In this document: piece by piece, positions 35,198-44,041 of the stretch
How positions within the stretch are numbered: the first letter of the stretch is position 1
Layout of the letters: the number at the start of each line of letters is the position of its first letter
Origin: Labilibaculum sp. K2S
GTDB lineage: Bacteria > Bacteroidota > Bacteroidia > Bacteroidales > Marinifilaceae
Direction: 5' to 3'
Assembly: GCF_030372765.1 (NCBI RefSeq)
Contig: NZ_JAUCMW010000012.1
Location: forward strand, 62,001 to 126,000
Length of the DNA: 64,000 nt
Notes under the pieces: generated by a model
Databases searched by the model: none
The model's input: the letters and a program-made list of their open reading frames with translations, nothing else
What the model was told of the DNA's origin: nothing
Position numbers and translations under genes: made by a program

Positions 35198-36532
35198 ATG
35201 ACAAAATTCGGCACTGATAAACAAACTTTAATTGATCTAAATATTTTCCCTCAAACTAAAGGAGATTTATCAGTCTTTGACTTTTACAATTCAACCAAGA
35301 CCCAAGGCGGTAGATATGAGTTAGAAAAAATGATGCGAACTCCCTTGAATGACTTGGAAGAATTAAATGCCAGAATTTCTGCCATAAAATACATTTGTAA
35401 TAATCCGGTTGAGTGTGAACTTGACAATGAATATCTCGACTTTATTGAGTATTATCTAAATCAAAACACTCTAATATTAAAAGATAATTTTTTGAATTCG
35501 ATAGAGTCCAGCATTTCGTATCAAATAAATCCAAGCAACGAGTATTATATTATCCTTAGAGGACTTGAGTTTCTTAAGAGTCATTTGAATATTTTATCTG
35601 ATTATTTAAAAGCTATCGATAAATCGGACATGCCTGAATTCTTTAATCATCTATTGTTGGAATTTGAAGGCATTACAAAATCAGCAGAATTCAAGCTGTT
35701 TATCAATCCCCCGAAAGGGAAATTTACTTTCCGGCAAATCAATCAATTTGATTTCTTAATCAGATCCCAGAAAAAGGAAGAAATAAAAAGGATTCTACAA
35801 CTCTCCTATCAGCTTGATGCATATTTATCAATTGCGCATACATCAAAAATTAAAGAATTAGGATTTCCCGTTCTAACAAAAACACCCAAACCTCATTTAA
35901 AAATAAATGGCTTTTTTCACCCATTTATTACCTCCCCAATAAGGAATGATATTGAGCTGGCAGATCATAAAAACCTTTGTTTTGTTTCGGGAGCAAACAT
36001 GGCAGGAAAATCGACTTCATTAAAGGCTATTGGCTTATGTGTTTATCTTGCTCACGTTGGATTTCCAGTACCTGCCAGAGAAATGAAAGTATCTCTGTTT
36101 AATGGATTGTATTCTACTATTAATATCTCCGATGATATAAATAAAGGCTACAGTCATTATTACAGCGAAGTTAGAAGGGTGAAGGAAATTGCCTTACAGA
36201 TTAAAAAGAAGAAAAAAGTACTGGTCATTTTTGATGAATTATTTAGAGGAACAAATGTTAAAGATGCCTTTGATGCTACATTAATGGTATCCAAAGGCTT
36301 CACGGAAATAAAGGATTGTCTCTTTTTTATATCGACTCATATTGTTGAAGTTGCTCAGGAACTTGAAAAGCTGGACAGTGTCGATTTTAAATATTTTGAA
36401 TCGCACTTAGTAGAGGGAAAGCCAATTTACAATTACAAATTGATTAATGGAATATCAACAGAACGATTGGGTGTAACGATTTTAAAAAATGAGAAGATAA
36501 TGGAAATAATTGATCAGATCGTAAACGATTAA
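35198..36532 (+). CDS. Short MutS-like ATPase
   Basis: This 444-residue protein has the MutS core start (LSVFDFYNSTKTQGGRYELE) and lever-like helices. The ABC ATPase has Walker A GANMAGKS (265-272), Walker B VLVIFDE (341-347) and an STH motif (about 380). Neither the mismatch-binding domain nor the C-terminal dimerisation helices of MutS are present, and unlike the 1900-3498 protein it has no membrane segments. A DNA-binding or DNA-structure role is the family expectation. It is flanked by exact 42-bp repeats, suggesting that this two-gene segment moved or was duplicated as a unit. Confidence 0.85.
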   Translation: MTKFGTDKQTLIDLNIFPQTKGDLSVFDFYNSTKTQGGRYELEKMMRTPLNDLEELNARISAIKYICNNPVECELDNEYLDFIEYYLNQNTLILKDNFLNSIESSISYQINPSNEYYIILRGLEFLKSHLNILSDYLKAIDKSDMPEFFNHLLLEFEGITKSAEFKLFINPPKGKFTFRQINQFDFLIRSQKKEEIKRILQLSYQLDAYLSIAHTSKIKELGFPVLTKTPKPHLKINGFFHPFITSPIRNDIELADHKNLCFVSGANMAGKSTSLKAIGLCVYLAHVGFPVPAREMKVSLFNGLYSTINISDDINKGYSHYYSEVRRVKEIALQIKKKKKVLVIFDELFRGTNVKDAFDATLMVSKGFTEIKDCLFFISTHIVEVAQELEKLDSVDFKYFESHLVEGKPIYNYKLINGISTERLGVTILKNEKIMEIIDQIVND

Positions 36533-36538
36533 CCAAAT

Positions 36539-36580
36539 TCGCAACGGCAAAAGAAAATGGAAGGAAGCAATAAAGAATAA
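36539..36580 (+). repeat. Exact 42-bp direct repeat, copy 2
   Basis: Identical to 34755-34796. A shorter related sequence (AAGCAATAAAGAACAATCTA) recurs at 37540, where it holds the stop codon of the lipoprotein gene. Confidence 0.85.
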
Positions 36581-36604
36581 TCTAATTGCATGCCACAAAC
36601 AAAT

Positions 36605-36666
36605 AAAAAAGGATTTTACCGGACAAGATCTTTTTTTTTTGTGATTTACAGCAAATTACAATCAAA
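36605..36666 (+). repeat. Duplicated terminator block, copy X
   Basis: A weak hairpin (GATTTT and AAGATC) with ten T is followed by GATTTACAGCAAATTACAA and ATCAAA. The same arrangement recurs at 38626-38685 with a stronger hairpin. The block follows the MutS-like gene and its 42-bp repeat and would terminate that transcript. Confidence 0.6.
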
Positions 36667-36810
36667 GCTCATCTGATAAAACAACTCTTTTACGGTTAAA
36701 ATCGGGTCATAACCTGACAAGCCATACCAATCCATACTTAATACAAATTATCACACTTCTGCTGCTTTACTCTATTAATCCAATACTATATTTTGTTTAT
36801 CTATTTTTCT
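36667..36810. other. Non-coding stretch after the duplicated terminator block
   Basis: No gene was recognised between the repeat block and the promoter at 36811. The short motif cctgacaagc near 36714 recurs near 38741 and 40219. Confidence 0.35.
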
Positions 36811-36841
36811 TTTGATAAATTCGGCCATTAATTTATTTTTG
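36811..36841 (+). promoter_or_regulatory. Bacteroidota-type promoter of the lipoprotein gene
   Basis: TTTG at 36811-36814, a 19-base spacer and TATTTTTG at 36834-36841 fit the consensus exactly. Transcription should start near 36848, giving an unusually long leader of about 120 bases before the ATG at 36969. Confidence 0.7.
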
Positions 36842-36968
36842 CAGAACATAAAATATCATTATTACTGCTAATTAACAAAGGAAGTATACAGTGGTTTGCA
36901 ATTAATAAAATAAACCCATTCATTACAAAAGCTGATTGTAAAAGACTAAACAACTGCACAAACAAAAA

Positions 36969-37547
36969 ATGAGATATAAATTTAAGATCAAACAAATAGC
37001 ATTTTTTGCTCTAATAATTATTTCCTTCTTTAGTGGCTGTAATTATAATTCAGAGAAAAATATTGACAAAGTCAGTAAACTATTACCAAACGGAAAACAT
37101 TTAATGGTCGAAAAGACCAATGAAGAAACCACTGCCATAGGTATTTTCACAAAACATGATTATGGAACAACCCATCAATTCTCTTATAAATTATCAATAG
37201 ACAATGGTGATGTGATTTGGGATGGTGGAAGTGGAGAACCGAAAAATATTCTTTTTTGCGAAGACACAATCTACATCCGTTATCTGGCTAATAAATACAT
37301 ACAAGTGGAATCGACTGATTCCATAGACAATACAACTAAACATGATTATCATTTTGAAATAAGAGAAGCATTTCAAAAGCATATCGATAATCGCTATTTT
37401 TTCAAGCTTTTGGGTGATGATTATTGGGTAGACGTTTTACCCGAAGATTATGCCTGCAGGCAGATATCTTGTGATGAATATCCCATCGCAAACAGCTGTG
37501 AATTATCATTACCACCAGTTACTGAAGAAGCCGGAACCAAGCAATAA
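36969..37547 (+). CDS. Lipoprotein of unknown function
   Basis: This 192-residue protein has a lipoprotein signal ending in FFSGC (cysteine about residue 24). The mature part is rich in beta strand and aromatic residues (TAIGIFTKHDYGTTHQFSYK, then DVIWDGGSGEPKNI). Near the C-terminus three cysteines (ACRQISCDEYPIANSC) may form a disulfide. No family was recognised. The stop codon lies in a partial copy of the 42-bp repeat. Confidence 0.65.
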   Translation: MRYKFKIKQIAFFALIIISFFSGCNYNSEKNIDKVSKLLPNGKHLMVEKTNEETTAIGIFTKHDYGTTHQFSYKLSIDNGDVIWDGGSGEPKNILFCEDTIYIRYLANKYIQVESTDSIDNTTKHDYHFEIREAFQKHIDNRYFFKLLGDDYWVDVLPEDYACRQISCDEYPIANSCELSLPPVTEEAGTKQ

Positions 37548-37589
37548 AGAACAATCTAATTACAAATCAATAATTTACGTTTAAAGAAA

Positions 37590-37919
37590 ATGGACGATAC
37601 ATTACTAAACATCTTACAAAGAGTGCTGTTTATTATTCCTGAAATAATAATTTTAATAGCATGCATCCTAAATTTAACCTATAAGCAGAGTACTGCTGGT
37701 ATATTTCTGATTGTAGGTGCTGGAATTAGATTTCTAGGCTCTTTGTTTCAGAGCATTGCTATTCCCTACCTTATTCAAGTTGGTAATACAGACCTTCTTT
37801 CAGGAAGTGTTAATATCTTTACATTTACCACTCCTCTGTTTTTTATTGGTTCGGTTCTATTCGCTATTGGCTTGTTACTGATGGTTCAGGAGAAAGCTCG
37901 AATGCATAAAACAATATAA
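37590..37919 (+). CDS. Small three-helix membrane protein
   Basis: This 109-residue protein has three hydrophobic segments: one near 10-28 (FIIPEIIILIACILNLTY), one near 34-50 (GIFLIVGAGIRFLGSLF) and one near 78-100 (LFFIGSVLFAIGLLLMV). It lies between the lipoprotein and outer-membrane genes on the same strand, 13 bases before the latter. The function is unknown. Confidence 0.6.
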   Translation: MDDTLLNILQRVLFIIPEIIILIACILNLTYKQSTAGIFLIVGAGIRFLGSLFQSIAIPYLIQVGNTDLLSGSVNIFTFTTPLFFIGSVLFAIGLLLMVQEKARMHKTI

Positions 37920-37932
37920 CAGACTCCCACTC

Positions 37933-38610
37933 ATGAATAAATTTATTGGCATAGTCTTACTGCTCTTCTTTTTTTCACCGGAAATACATTCCCAGCCGAA
38001 AGAAAAAGACCATACAATTGAAATTCATACAACACCATCAACACTGCTGGATTTTACGCCACGATTGCGAATGGGTGTTGAGTATCAGCAATCGGATAAA
38101 TTTGCCTACAGTCTCGATTTTGGTTTGGGAAATTCGGTGATTAATTTTTACCGGGTAAATGATTCGGATCTGGAAAAGGATTATCAGTTTTGGGAAGTGA
38201 GACCGGAACTAAAATACTACTTTCTAAAACCCAATAATGTAATCTCGATATATGGTGCCATTGAATTTTTTTACCTCGAAACTTCAAACAGCAATTACGA
38301 TGATCATTACTATCCCAAAAGCACATCAACAGCTATTCTTTACGACAAAGCAGACTTTCTAAAACAAAAAATGGGTGCACACATAAAGTCCGGTATAAAA
38401 ATAATTGCCAACAACAAATTCAGTTTCGATTTTTATGTTGGCGGAGGAATTGCCTATCGAACGGTAAAGTATTCCAATGTTATTAATCCACATGTTGATG
38501 AGAGTTTTGAATCCTTTGATGAGTGGGAATTTGGATTGTCGAAAAGAAAGGCGGGAAGCAAAACAATCTTCCACCTTACAGCAGGCTTTAAAGCAGGTAT
38601 TATTTTCTAA
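37933..38610 (+). CDS. Outer-membrane beta-barrel protein
   Basis: This 225-residue protein has a signal peptide (MNKFIGIVLLLFFFSPEI, cleaved after SQP). It then has repeated amphipathic strands ending in aromatic residues (RMGVEYQQSDKFAYSLDFGL, then FSFDFYVGGGIAYR), with a C-terminal strand ending in phenylalanine (FHLTAGFKAGIIF). This is the signature of a small outer-membrane barrel. The ligand or role is not visible. A strong terminator lies 20 bases past the stop. Confidence 0.8.
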   Translation: MNKFIGIVLLLFFFSPEIHSQPKEKDHTIEIHTTPSTLLDFTPRLRMGVEYQQSDKFAYSLDFGLGNSVINFYRVNDSDLEKDYQFWEVRPELKYYFLKPNNVISIYGAIEFFYLETSNSNYDDHYYPKSTSTAILYDKADFLKQKMGAHIKSGIKIIANNKFSFDFYVGGGIAYRTVKYSNVINPHVDESFESFDEWEFGLSKRKAGSKTIFHLTAGFKAGIIF

Positions 38611-38630
38611 AACCATCACAAACTAAAAAA

Positions 38631-38661
38631 AGGATCTTGCCGGGCAGGATCCTTTTTTTTT
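38631..38661 (+). terminator. Strong terminator after the outer-membrane gene, duplicated block copy Y
   Basis: AGGATCTTGC and GCAGGATCCT pair over ten bases with one G-T wobble and a CGG loop, then nine T. The downstream sequence GATTTACAGCAAATTACGA and TCAAA repeats that at 36643-36666, so the terminator and its flank are a duplicated block. Confidence 0.88.
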
Positions 38662-38685
38662 GATTTACAGCAAATTACGATCAAA

Positions 38686-38852
38686 ATCCATTTCGAATCA
38701 AGTCTGATCCTAACATGAACGGCTCGCTTATGGTTAGTGCCTGACAAGCTGGTATTTTACAAAGAGAGAAAGCACAGACTCACCTCCCAGCCTGTGATGC
38801 ACCCAATAAATGATCTTAGTTAAAAAAATAAATAAGGCATTATTTTTCAGCC
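38686..38852. other. Non-coding stretch before the antiporter
   Basis: No gene was recognised between the duplicated terminator block and the promoter-like repeat. A cctgacaagctgg motif near 38741 is shared with 36714 and 40219. Confidence 0.35.
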
Positions 38853-38918
38853 AAAACAAATACACTTTTCTGTTTTATAATGTACATTCGTAAGTCAATT
38901 AGTAAACATTATGCTTTT
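38853..38918. repeat. Duplicated promoter-like block, copy 2
   Basis: AAAACAAATACACTTTTCTG and the bases after it match 32652-32717 at about 85 percent over 56 bases, including TACATTCG (38883-38890), a near -7 box. It lies just before the NhaD-type gene. Confidence 0.6.
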
Positions 38919-38954
38919 ATTTTCACGATTTAACTTACTACAAAAAAGATAACA

Positions 38955-40211
38955 ATGAACACGATCATTCTCATCGCTTTTAGCATTGGTTATGCATTAA
39001 TTGCCCTCGAAAGCAAAGTTAAAATCAACAAAGCTGCTATTGCTCTGTTTACAGGAGGTGTGATTTGGACAACTTATATTTTATTTCAATCAGATTCGGA
39101 AGAAATCGTTCATCAACTGGTTGAACACATTGGGAGCATATCGCAAATTATATTTTTCCTGATTGGTGCCATGACAATTGTTGAATTAATTGATTCGTAC
39201 AGTGGTTTTGATGTCATCACAAAACTCATTAAAACAAACAATAAACGAATTCTTCTGGTGATCTTAAGCTTTATCACTTTTTTCTTTTCTGCAGCTCTTG
39301 ATAATCTTACCACCACGATTGTGATGGTTACACTTACCCGGAAATTATTAAATGAGAAAAATGAAAGGCTGTTGTTTATTGGTATGATTGTAATTGCAGC
39401 AAATTCAGGAGGAGCCTGGACTCCTATTGGTGATGTAACAACAACAATGCTGTGGATTGGAGGTCAGATTACAACTTTTAACATCATGCATCAATTATTT
39501 TTACCAAGTCTGATAAATATGATTGTCTCGCTATTTTTAATTTCACGAATGGTGAAAGGTGATTTTAAGAGAATTGATCCTTCGAATCATGAATCAAACA
39601 TTTTAAATTCCGAGAAAAGAATCGTCTTTTTTATAGGTATAGCGGCTTTAATTTTTGTTCCGATTTTTAAATCCATAACACATTTGCCACCATTTATGGG
39701 GATACTAATAGGCTTATCGGTATTGTGGATTGTAACCGAACTTTTAAACAAAAACAAAGCATTCGAACATAAAATAACTGTAACAAATGCATTACGAAAA
39801 ATTGACACTCCCAGTGTTTTATTCTTTTTGGGGATTCTTTTGGCCGTTGCGGCTCTTGAATCAACGGGCCTGCTGTCAAGTTTTGCTGCTGCACTTAGCA
39901 AATCGGTTGGTAATCTTACCACCATTGCAATGTCGTTGGGTATTCTTTCATCAATCATAGACAATGTACCCTTGGTAGCCGCATCAATGGGTATGTACGA
40001 TTTACAAGTATTTCCCACTAACCATTATTTTTGGGAACTTATTGCTTATTGTGCCGGAACAGGAGGTAGTATTCTTATTATTGGATCGGCTGCCGGTGTA
40101 GCTGCCATGGGAATCGAGAAAATAGACTTCTTTTGGTATCTGAAAAAAATCAGTTGGATAGCACTTGTTGGTTATTTGGCGGGTGCTTTTTTGTATACAT
40201 TACTCCTTTGA
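38955..40211 (+). CDS. nhaD: NhaD-type sodium/proton antiporter
   Basis: This 418-residue inner-membrane protein has about 11-12 helices. Family signatures are SAALDNLTTTIVMVTLTRK and ANSGGAWTPIGDVTTTMLWI, the two half-repeats around the ion site, and a second SSIIDNVPLVAA. It exchanges sodium or lithium for protons in known members. The homologous ArsB-like group has the same architecture, but GDVTT favours NhaD. It stands alone, with the promoter-like repeat upstream. A marine host would need such antiport, which is consistent but not proof. Confidence 0.88.
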   Translation: MNTIILIAFSIGYALIALESKVKINKAAIALFTGGVIWTTYILFQSDSEEIVHQLVEHIGSISQIIFFLIGAMTIVELIDSYSGFDVITKLIKTNNKRILLVILSFITFFFSAALDNLTTTIVMVTLTRKLLNEKNERLLFIGMIVIAANSGGAWTPIGDVTTTMLWIGGQITTFNIMHQLFLPSLINMIVSLFLISRMVKGDFKRIDPSNHESNILNSEKRIVFFIGIAALIFVPIFKSITHLPPFMGILIGLSVLWIVTELLNKNKAFEHKITVTNALRKIDTPSVLFFLGILLAVAALESTGLLSSFAAALSKSVGNLTTIAMSLGILSSIIDNVPLVAASMGMYDLQVFPTNHYFWELIAYCAGTGGSILIIGSAAGVAAMGIEKIDFFWYLKKISWIALVGYLAGAFLYTLLL

Positions 40212-40303
40212 CTACAATTACTGACAAGCTGAGATTTTAAGCAGACTTATAGTATTGTAGGTCATGTTGGAGGGTGTACGAAAAATAAAGTTTCACTTGA
40301 AGC

Positions 40304-40375
40304 GTCACGTTGAGCGAAGTCGAAACATCTGTTATTCAAGGACACAGATTCTTCGACAAGCTCAGAATGACAATT
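40304..40375. repeat. Dispersed palindromic intergenic repeat, copy 1
   Basis: Sequence from GTCACGTTGAGCGAAGTCGA to CTTCGACAAGCTCAGAATGA and its tail is imperfectly self-complementary. Related copies lie at 43137-43208 and (reverse) inside 55795-55941. This is a dispersed repeat familiar from Bacteroidota genomes, not a gene; a 66-codon frame here is spurious. Confidence 0.85.
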
Positions 40376-40408
40376 ATTTAATCTTTTGTGCTAAATTCTT
40401 TATTCATG

Positions 40409-41158
40409 CTACAATAGTGAGTCCACAAATTCGGAAGCCGTACCGCTGGTTAGCGCTTTTATAAAAGCAGTACCAATAATTGCTCCGTTCGAAAAGCTGG
40501 AGGCATGCTGAAAGCTGGCCTTATCGTGAATTCCAAATCCGATGAGGGAAGGAATTTCCAAGCTGGCCACCTTTTTAAAGTAATCTTCCCTCTCGGTACT
40601 TTGCTCCAAAGCGCCACCTGTTGTCGCCGAGGACGAAACCATGTATAAAAATCCTTTGGCGGCTTTTTCTATTTTCGCCATGCGCTGATTGGTAGTTTGA
40701 GGAGTTACCAGCAAAATATTGTACACGCCATGCGCCTCAAACTTTGTTTTGAATTCCTCTTCGTACTCTTCCAATGGCAAATCGGGCAGAATCACCCCGT
40801 CGATACCACAGCTTTGGCAATCCAACAGGAAAGCATCCACACCATATTTAAAAACCACATTCCAATAGCCCATTAATATCAAAGGCATGGTAATGGTGCT
40901 TCGAACTTCTTTTAATTGCTGAAAAAGCAGTTTCAGGCTCATTCCCTGATCCAAAGATTGCTTTGCTGCAATCTGAATGACAGGTCCGTCGGCCAAAGGA
41001 TCGGAAAATGGGATTCCTATCTCCACCAAATCAACTCCTTTGTCCTGTAAAAACTGCAGGTTGGGTACGGTGTCGTTCAGGTTTGGGTATCCGGCAGGAA
41101 AATAGATGGATAAGATATCCTTTCCTTTATTTTGAAATAATTGATCTATTCGGTTCAT
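40409..41158 (-). CDS. trpA: Tryptophan synthase alpha subunit
   Basis: This 249-residue TIM-barrel subunit cleaves indole-3-glycerol phosphate to indole. VEIGIPFSDPLADGPVIQ carries the catalytic glutamate, and SCGIDGVILPDLPLEE the catalytic aspartate. It is the last gene of trpEGDCFBA, 111 bases after trpB, and ends at the first dispersed palindromic repeat. Confidence 0.95.
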   Translation of the reverse strand: MNRIDQLFQNKGKDILSIYFPAGYPNLNDTVPNLQFLQDKGVDLVEIGIPFSDPLADGPVIQIAAKQSLDQGMSLKLLFQQLKEVRSTITMPLILMGYWNVVFKYGVDAFLLDCQSCGIDGVILPDLPLEEYEEEFKTKFEAHGVYNILLVTPQTTNQRMAKIEKAAKGFLYMVSSSATTGGALEQSTEREDYFKKVASLEIPSLIGFGIHDKASFQHASSFSNGAIIGTAFIKALTSGTASEFVDSLL

Positions 41159-41269
41159 ATGTTTTCAAGTTATGAATTATGAGTTATAAATGATAAGTGA
41201 ACTGTATTCATCCACAAATCTTTCCCTTGCTCACTTACTTCCTAATTAATAATTCTTAATTCATCATTA

Positions 41270-42454
41270 TTAAATGTTTTTTATGTAGGTCTCCATGTCC
41301 TTATCGCCTCGTCCTGAAAGATTAACGACTATCACATCGTCTTTATCAAAGGTCATTTGCTCCAGGGCTGCCAAAGCATGTGCCGATTCCAGAGCGGGAA
41401 TAATTCCTTCGGATCGCGCCAATACCATAGCGGCATCCAAAGCTTCACGATCGGTTACGGATAGAAATTGTGCTCTGCCAGTTTCGGCCAAATGTGCATG
41501 TAAAGGTCCAACACCAGGGTAATCCAAACCTGCCGAAATAGAGTAAGGTTCCGTAATCTGACCATCTTCATCATGCATCAGCATGGTTTTGCTGCCGTGA
41601 ATAAAACCAATGTCGCCAATGGTAATGGTTGCAGCTGTTTCGCCACTGCTAACACCCAAACCAGAAGCCTCTACGGCTACCAATTTTACATCCTCTTCAT
41701 CCAGATAATGATAAAAAGCTCCGGCAGCATTACTTCCTCCACCCACACAGGCAATCACGTAATCAGGATTCGGGTTTCCGGTCTCTTTGGTCAGTTGTTC
41801 GCGAATTTCTTCGGATATAACCGACTGCAACCGGGTTACCATGTCTGGATAAGGATGCGGCCCCACCACCGAACCAATCAAGTAGAATGAATTCGGGTTG
41901 GCAATCCAATCGCGGATAGCCTCGTTGGTAGCATCCTTTAAAGTCTGATTGCCCGAAATGGCAGGAACAACCTTCGCGCCCAACATCTTCATTCGAGCCA
42001 CATTGGGTGCCTGACGCTCGATATCCAATGCTCCCATGTACACAACGCATTCCAAGCCAAACAAAGCACAAACGGTAGCCGTTGCCACACCATGCTGCCC
42101 TGCTCCTGTCTCTGCAATGATACGGGTTTTGCCCATGTATTTGGCGATCAGAATCTGCCCAACGGTATTGTTGATTTTATGTGCACCGGTATGCGTTAAA
42201 TCTTCGCGTTTCAAGTAGATATTGGTTCCGTAACGCTTCGATAAATTCCCCACTTTAGTCAGTGGTGTTGGCCGGCCCACGTAATTATCCAACAAACGTT
42301 TATAATCTTTCTGAAACTGCTCCGAATTGATAATCTTCAGGTAGTTTTCGCGTAATTCATCAACATTTGCACGTAACAATTCAGGAATATAAGCACCTCC
42401 AAATCGCCCGTAGTAACCACGCTCATTTACTGCATATTTATTTTTGCTCATCAT
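41270..42454 (-). CDS. trpB: Tryptophan synthase beta subunit
   Basis: This 394-residue PLP enzyme condenses indole with serine. The PLP lysine is in [14 protein letters not shown], the phosphate loop is GGGSNAAG and the catalytic glutamate region is [12 protein letters not shown]. The N-terminus ([16 protein letters not shown]) is typical of TrpB1. Its start overlaps the stop of trpF by 17 bases; the first two codons are both ATG. Confidence 0.96.
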   Translation of the reverse strand: MMSKNKYAVNERGYYGRFGGAYIPELLRANVDELRENYLKIINSEQFQKDYKRLLDNYVGRPTPLTKVGNLSKRYGTNIYLKREDLTHTGAHKINNTVGQILIAKYMGKTRIIAETGAGQHGVATATVCALFGLECVVYMGALDIERQAPNVARMKMLGAKVVPAISGNQTLKDATNEAIRDWIANPNSFYLIGSVVGPHPYPDMVTRLQSVISEEIREQLTKETGNPNPDYVIACVGGGSNAAGAFYHYLDEEDVKLVAVEASGLGVSSGETAATITIGDIGFIHGSKTMLMHDEDGQITEPYSISAGLDYPGVGPLHAHLAETGRAQFLSVTDREALDAAMVLARSEGIIPALESAHALAALEQMTFDKDDVIVVNLSGRGDKDMETYIKNI

Positions 42455-43079
42455 TAGTTTGTCTTACTGATTTTAAAAACTCTTCTACTAACACCACATT
42501 CTTTACTGCAGGACTTTGTTCAAATCCTGAATTTACATCCAAGCCAAATAATCTGGAATGTTGAAAGGCTTTTACTGCCTCAAGGTCATCCATTCCAATT
42601 CCTCCACTCAGAAAAAAAGGAGTTTCACCTTTGTATTTTTTTAAAATTTGCCAATTGAACTTTTTACCGCTTCCACCATAAGAATCTGATTTTGTATCAA
42701 ACAGGAAATAATCACAAGCTTTATGATAGGCTTCCAAGCATTCAAACTGGAATGCTTCATTCAACTGAAAGGCTTTAAACACCTCTAAACCAGATTCTTT
42801 TATCTGATGACATTCTTCCGGACTTTCGTCTCCATGCAACTGAATTGCATCAAGTTGATATCTCTTCGCCAAAGTCAGAATCTTTTCGGCAGCTTCATTT
42901 ACAAAAACGCCGACTTTACGGATATGAAAAGGAATCATCTTCGTAATTTCTGCTTCAAAATCGTCTCCAACGTAACGTACAGATTTTGAATAAAAGATAA
43001 AGCCCATGTAGTCTAATGGCAATACCATCAACTCCTTAACATTACTTTTATCGCGAAGACCGCAGACTTTAATTTTCAT
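42438..43079 (-). CDS. trpF: Phosphoribosylanthranilate isomerase
   Basis: This 213-residue TIM barrel begins [14 protein letters not shown] with the catalytic cysteine of the family. It also has [12 protein letters not shown], and [18 protein letters not shown] near the phosphate site. It is separated from trpC by 168 bases that contain a dispersed palindromic repeat, and overlaps trpB. Confidence 0.93.
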   Translation of the reverse strand: MKIKVCGLRDKSNVKELMVLPLDYMGFIFYSKSVRYVGDDFEAEITKMIPFHIRKVGVFVNEAAEKILTLAKRYQLDAIQLHGDESPEECHQIKESGLEVFKAFQLNEAFQFECLEAYHKACDYFLFDTKSDSYGGSGKKFNWQILKKYKGETPFFLSGGIGMDDLEAVKAFQHSRLFGLDVNSGFEQSPAVKNVVLVEEFLKSVRQTNDEQK

Positions 43080-43136
43080 TGTTTTTTATTTTTTTTTATG
43101 TATCAGGCTATCAAAAAAAACTTTCAATATATTGAT

Positions 43137-43208
43137 GTCATGCTGAGAGAAGTCGAAACATCTGTTTCTTAAACCATTAGATTCTTCGGCAAGCTCAGAA
43201 TGACAATT
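43137..43208. repeat. Dispersed palindromic intergenic repeat inside the trp operon, copy 2
   Basis: GTCATGCTGAGAGAAGTCGA to TTCGGCAAGCTCAGAATGAC is homologous to 40304-40375. Its position between trpC and trpF makes it an intra-operon element that may affect transcript stability or read-through. Confidence 0.85.
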
Positions 43209-43247
43209 ACCCGTTTTTTTGACATCTTCCAACGCCATTGCGTGTCC

Positions 43248-44039
43248 CTACATTTCTGCTATGAATTGTTTGCAGGCATTGCCCGGTGAATCCTGTTTCA
43301 TAAAATGCTCTCCCATTAAAAATGCCTGAAAACCATTCGCCCTCATCTTTTGCACAACCTCAGGACTATCCAAACCGCTTTCGGCTACGCGTATCATATC
43401 TTCAGGCAATTTAGCTGCCAATCGGATTGACCGATCTGTATCCACCGAAAAATCTTTCAGATTTCGGTTGTTGATCCCCACCAAATCAACAAATCGGTTC
43501 ACATGCTCCAATTCCGATTCATCATGCAGTTCAAGCAATACTTCCATACCCAGATCCTTTGCGATAAAGGCAAAATCCTTGCATCGCTGGGGACTCAATA
43601 TAGCTGCAATCAACAAGATTACATCTGCTCCCATTGCTTTCGACTGATAAATCTGATAAGCATCAATTATGAATTCTTTCCGCAGTAATGGAATACTTAG
43701 AGTCTTGCGGGCCGTACTAAAATCATCTGCCTTTGCACCAAAAAACAGCTCATCAGTCAGTACCGAAACCATCGAAGCTCCTGCTACCTGATAAGATTTC
43801 ACCACTTCCCGCGGTTTTGCTGTTCCGTTAATCACTCCCTTGGAAGGCGACTGGCGTTTGAATTCTGCAATCACACCCGAAGCTCCCGTTCTGGCAATCG
43901 ACTCTTTGGCTGAAAAACAAGTCCGTTTGAAATTACCCTGTTCCATCAACTGAAAAATGGGCATCTGCTCTTTCTGAACAGCCACTTCAGCCAATTTTTG
44001 CTGCACAATCTTGTCTAATATATTTTGCTTTGCATTCAT
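43248..44039 (-). CDS. trpC: Indole-3-glycerol phosphate synthase
   Basis: This 263-residue TIM barrel shows EFKRQSPSKG (catalytic Glu/Lys), LLRKEFIIDAYQIYQ and VGINNRNLKDF, all hallmark TrpC motifs. It is a separate polypeptide and not fused to TrpF as in E. coli. It starts two bases past trpD. Confidence 0.95.
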   Translation of the reverse strand: MNAKQNILDKIVQQKLAEVAVQKEQMPIFQLMEQGNFKRTCFSAKESIARTGASGVIAEFKRQSPSKGVINGTAKPREVVKSYQVAGASMVSVLTDELFFGAKADDFSTARKTLSIPLLRKEFIIDAYQIYQSKAMGADVILLIAAILSPQRCKDFAFIAKDLGMEVLLELHDESELEHVNRFVDLVGINNRNLKDFSVDTDRSIRLAAKLPEDMIRVAESGLDSPEVVQKMRANGFQAFLMGEHFMKQDSPGNACKQFIAEM

Positions 44040-44041
44040 GC

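Noticed and set aside
32777..37919. Defence island
   Set aside because: MutS-like ATPases and small membrane proteins suggested it, but no nuclease, toxin, NTPase-effector pair or restriction gene is present.
40264..40464. Short gene starting in the dispersed repeat
   Set aside because: The frame is made from the palindromic repeat, which is found three times in the window in both orientations.
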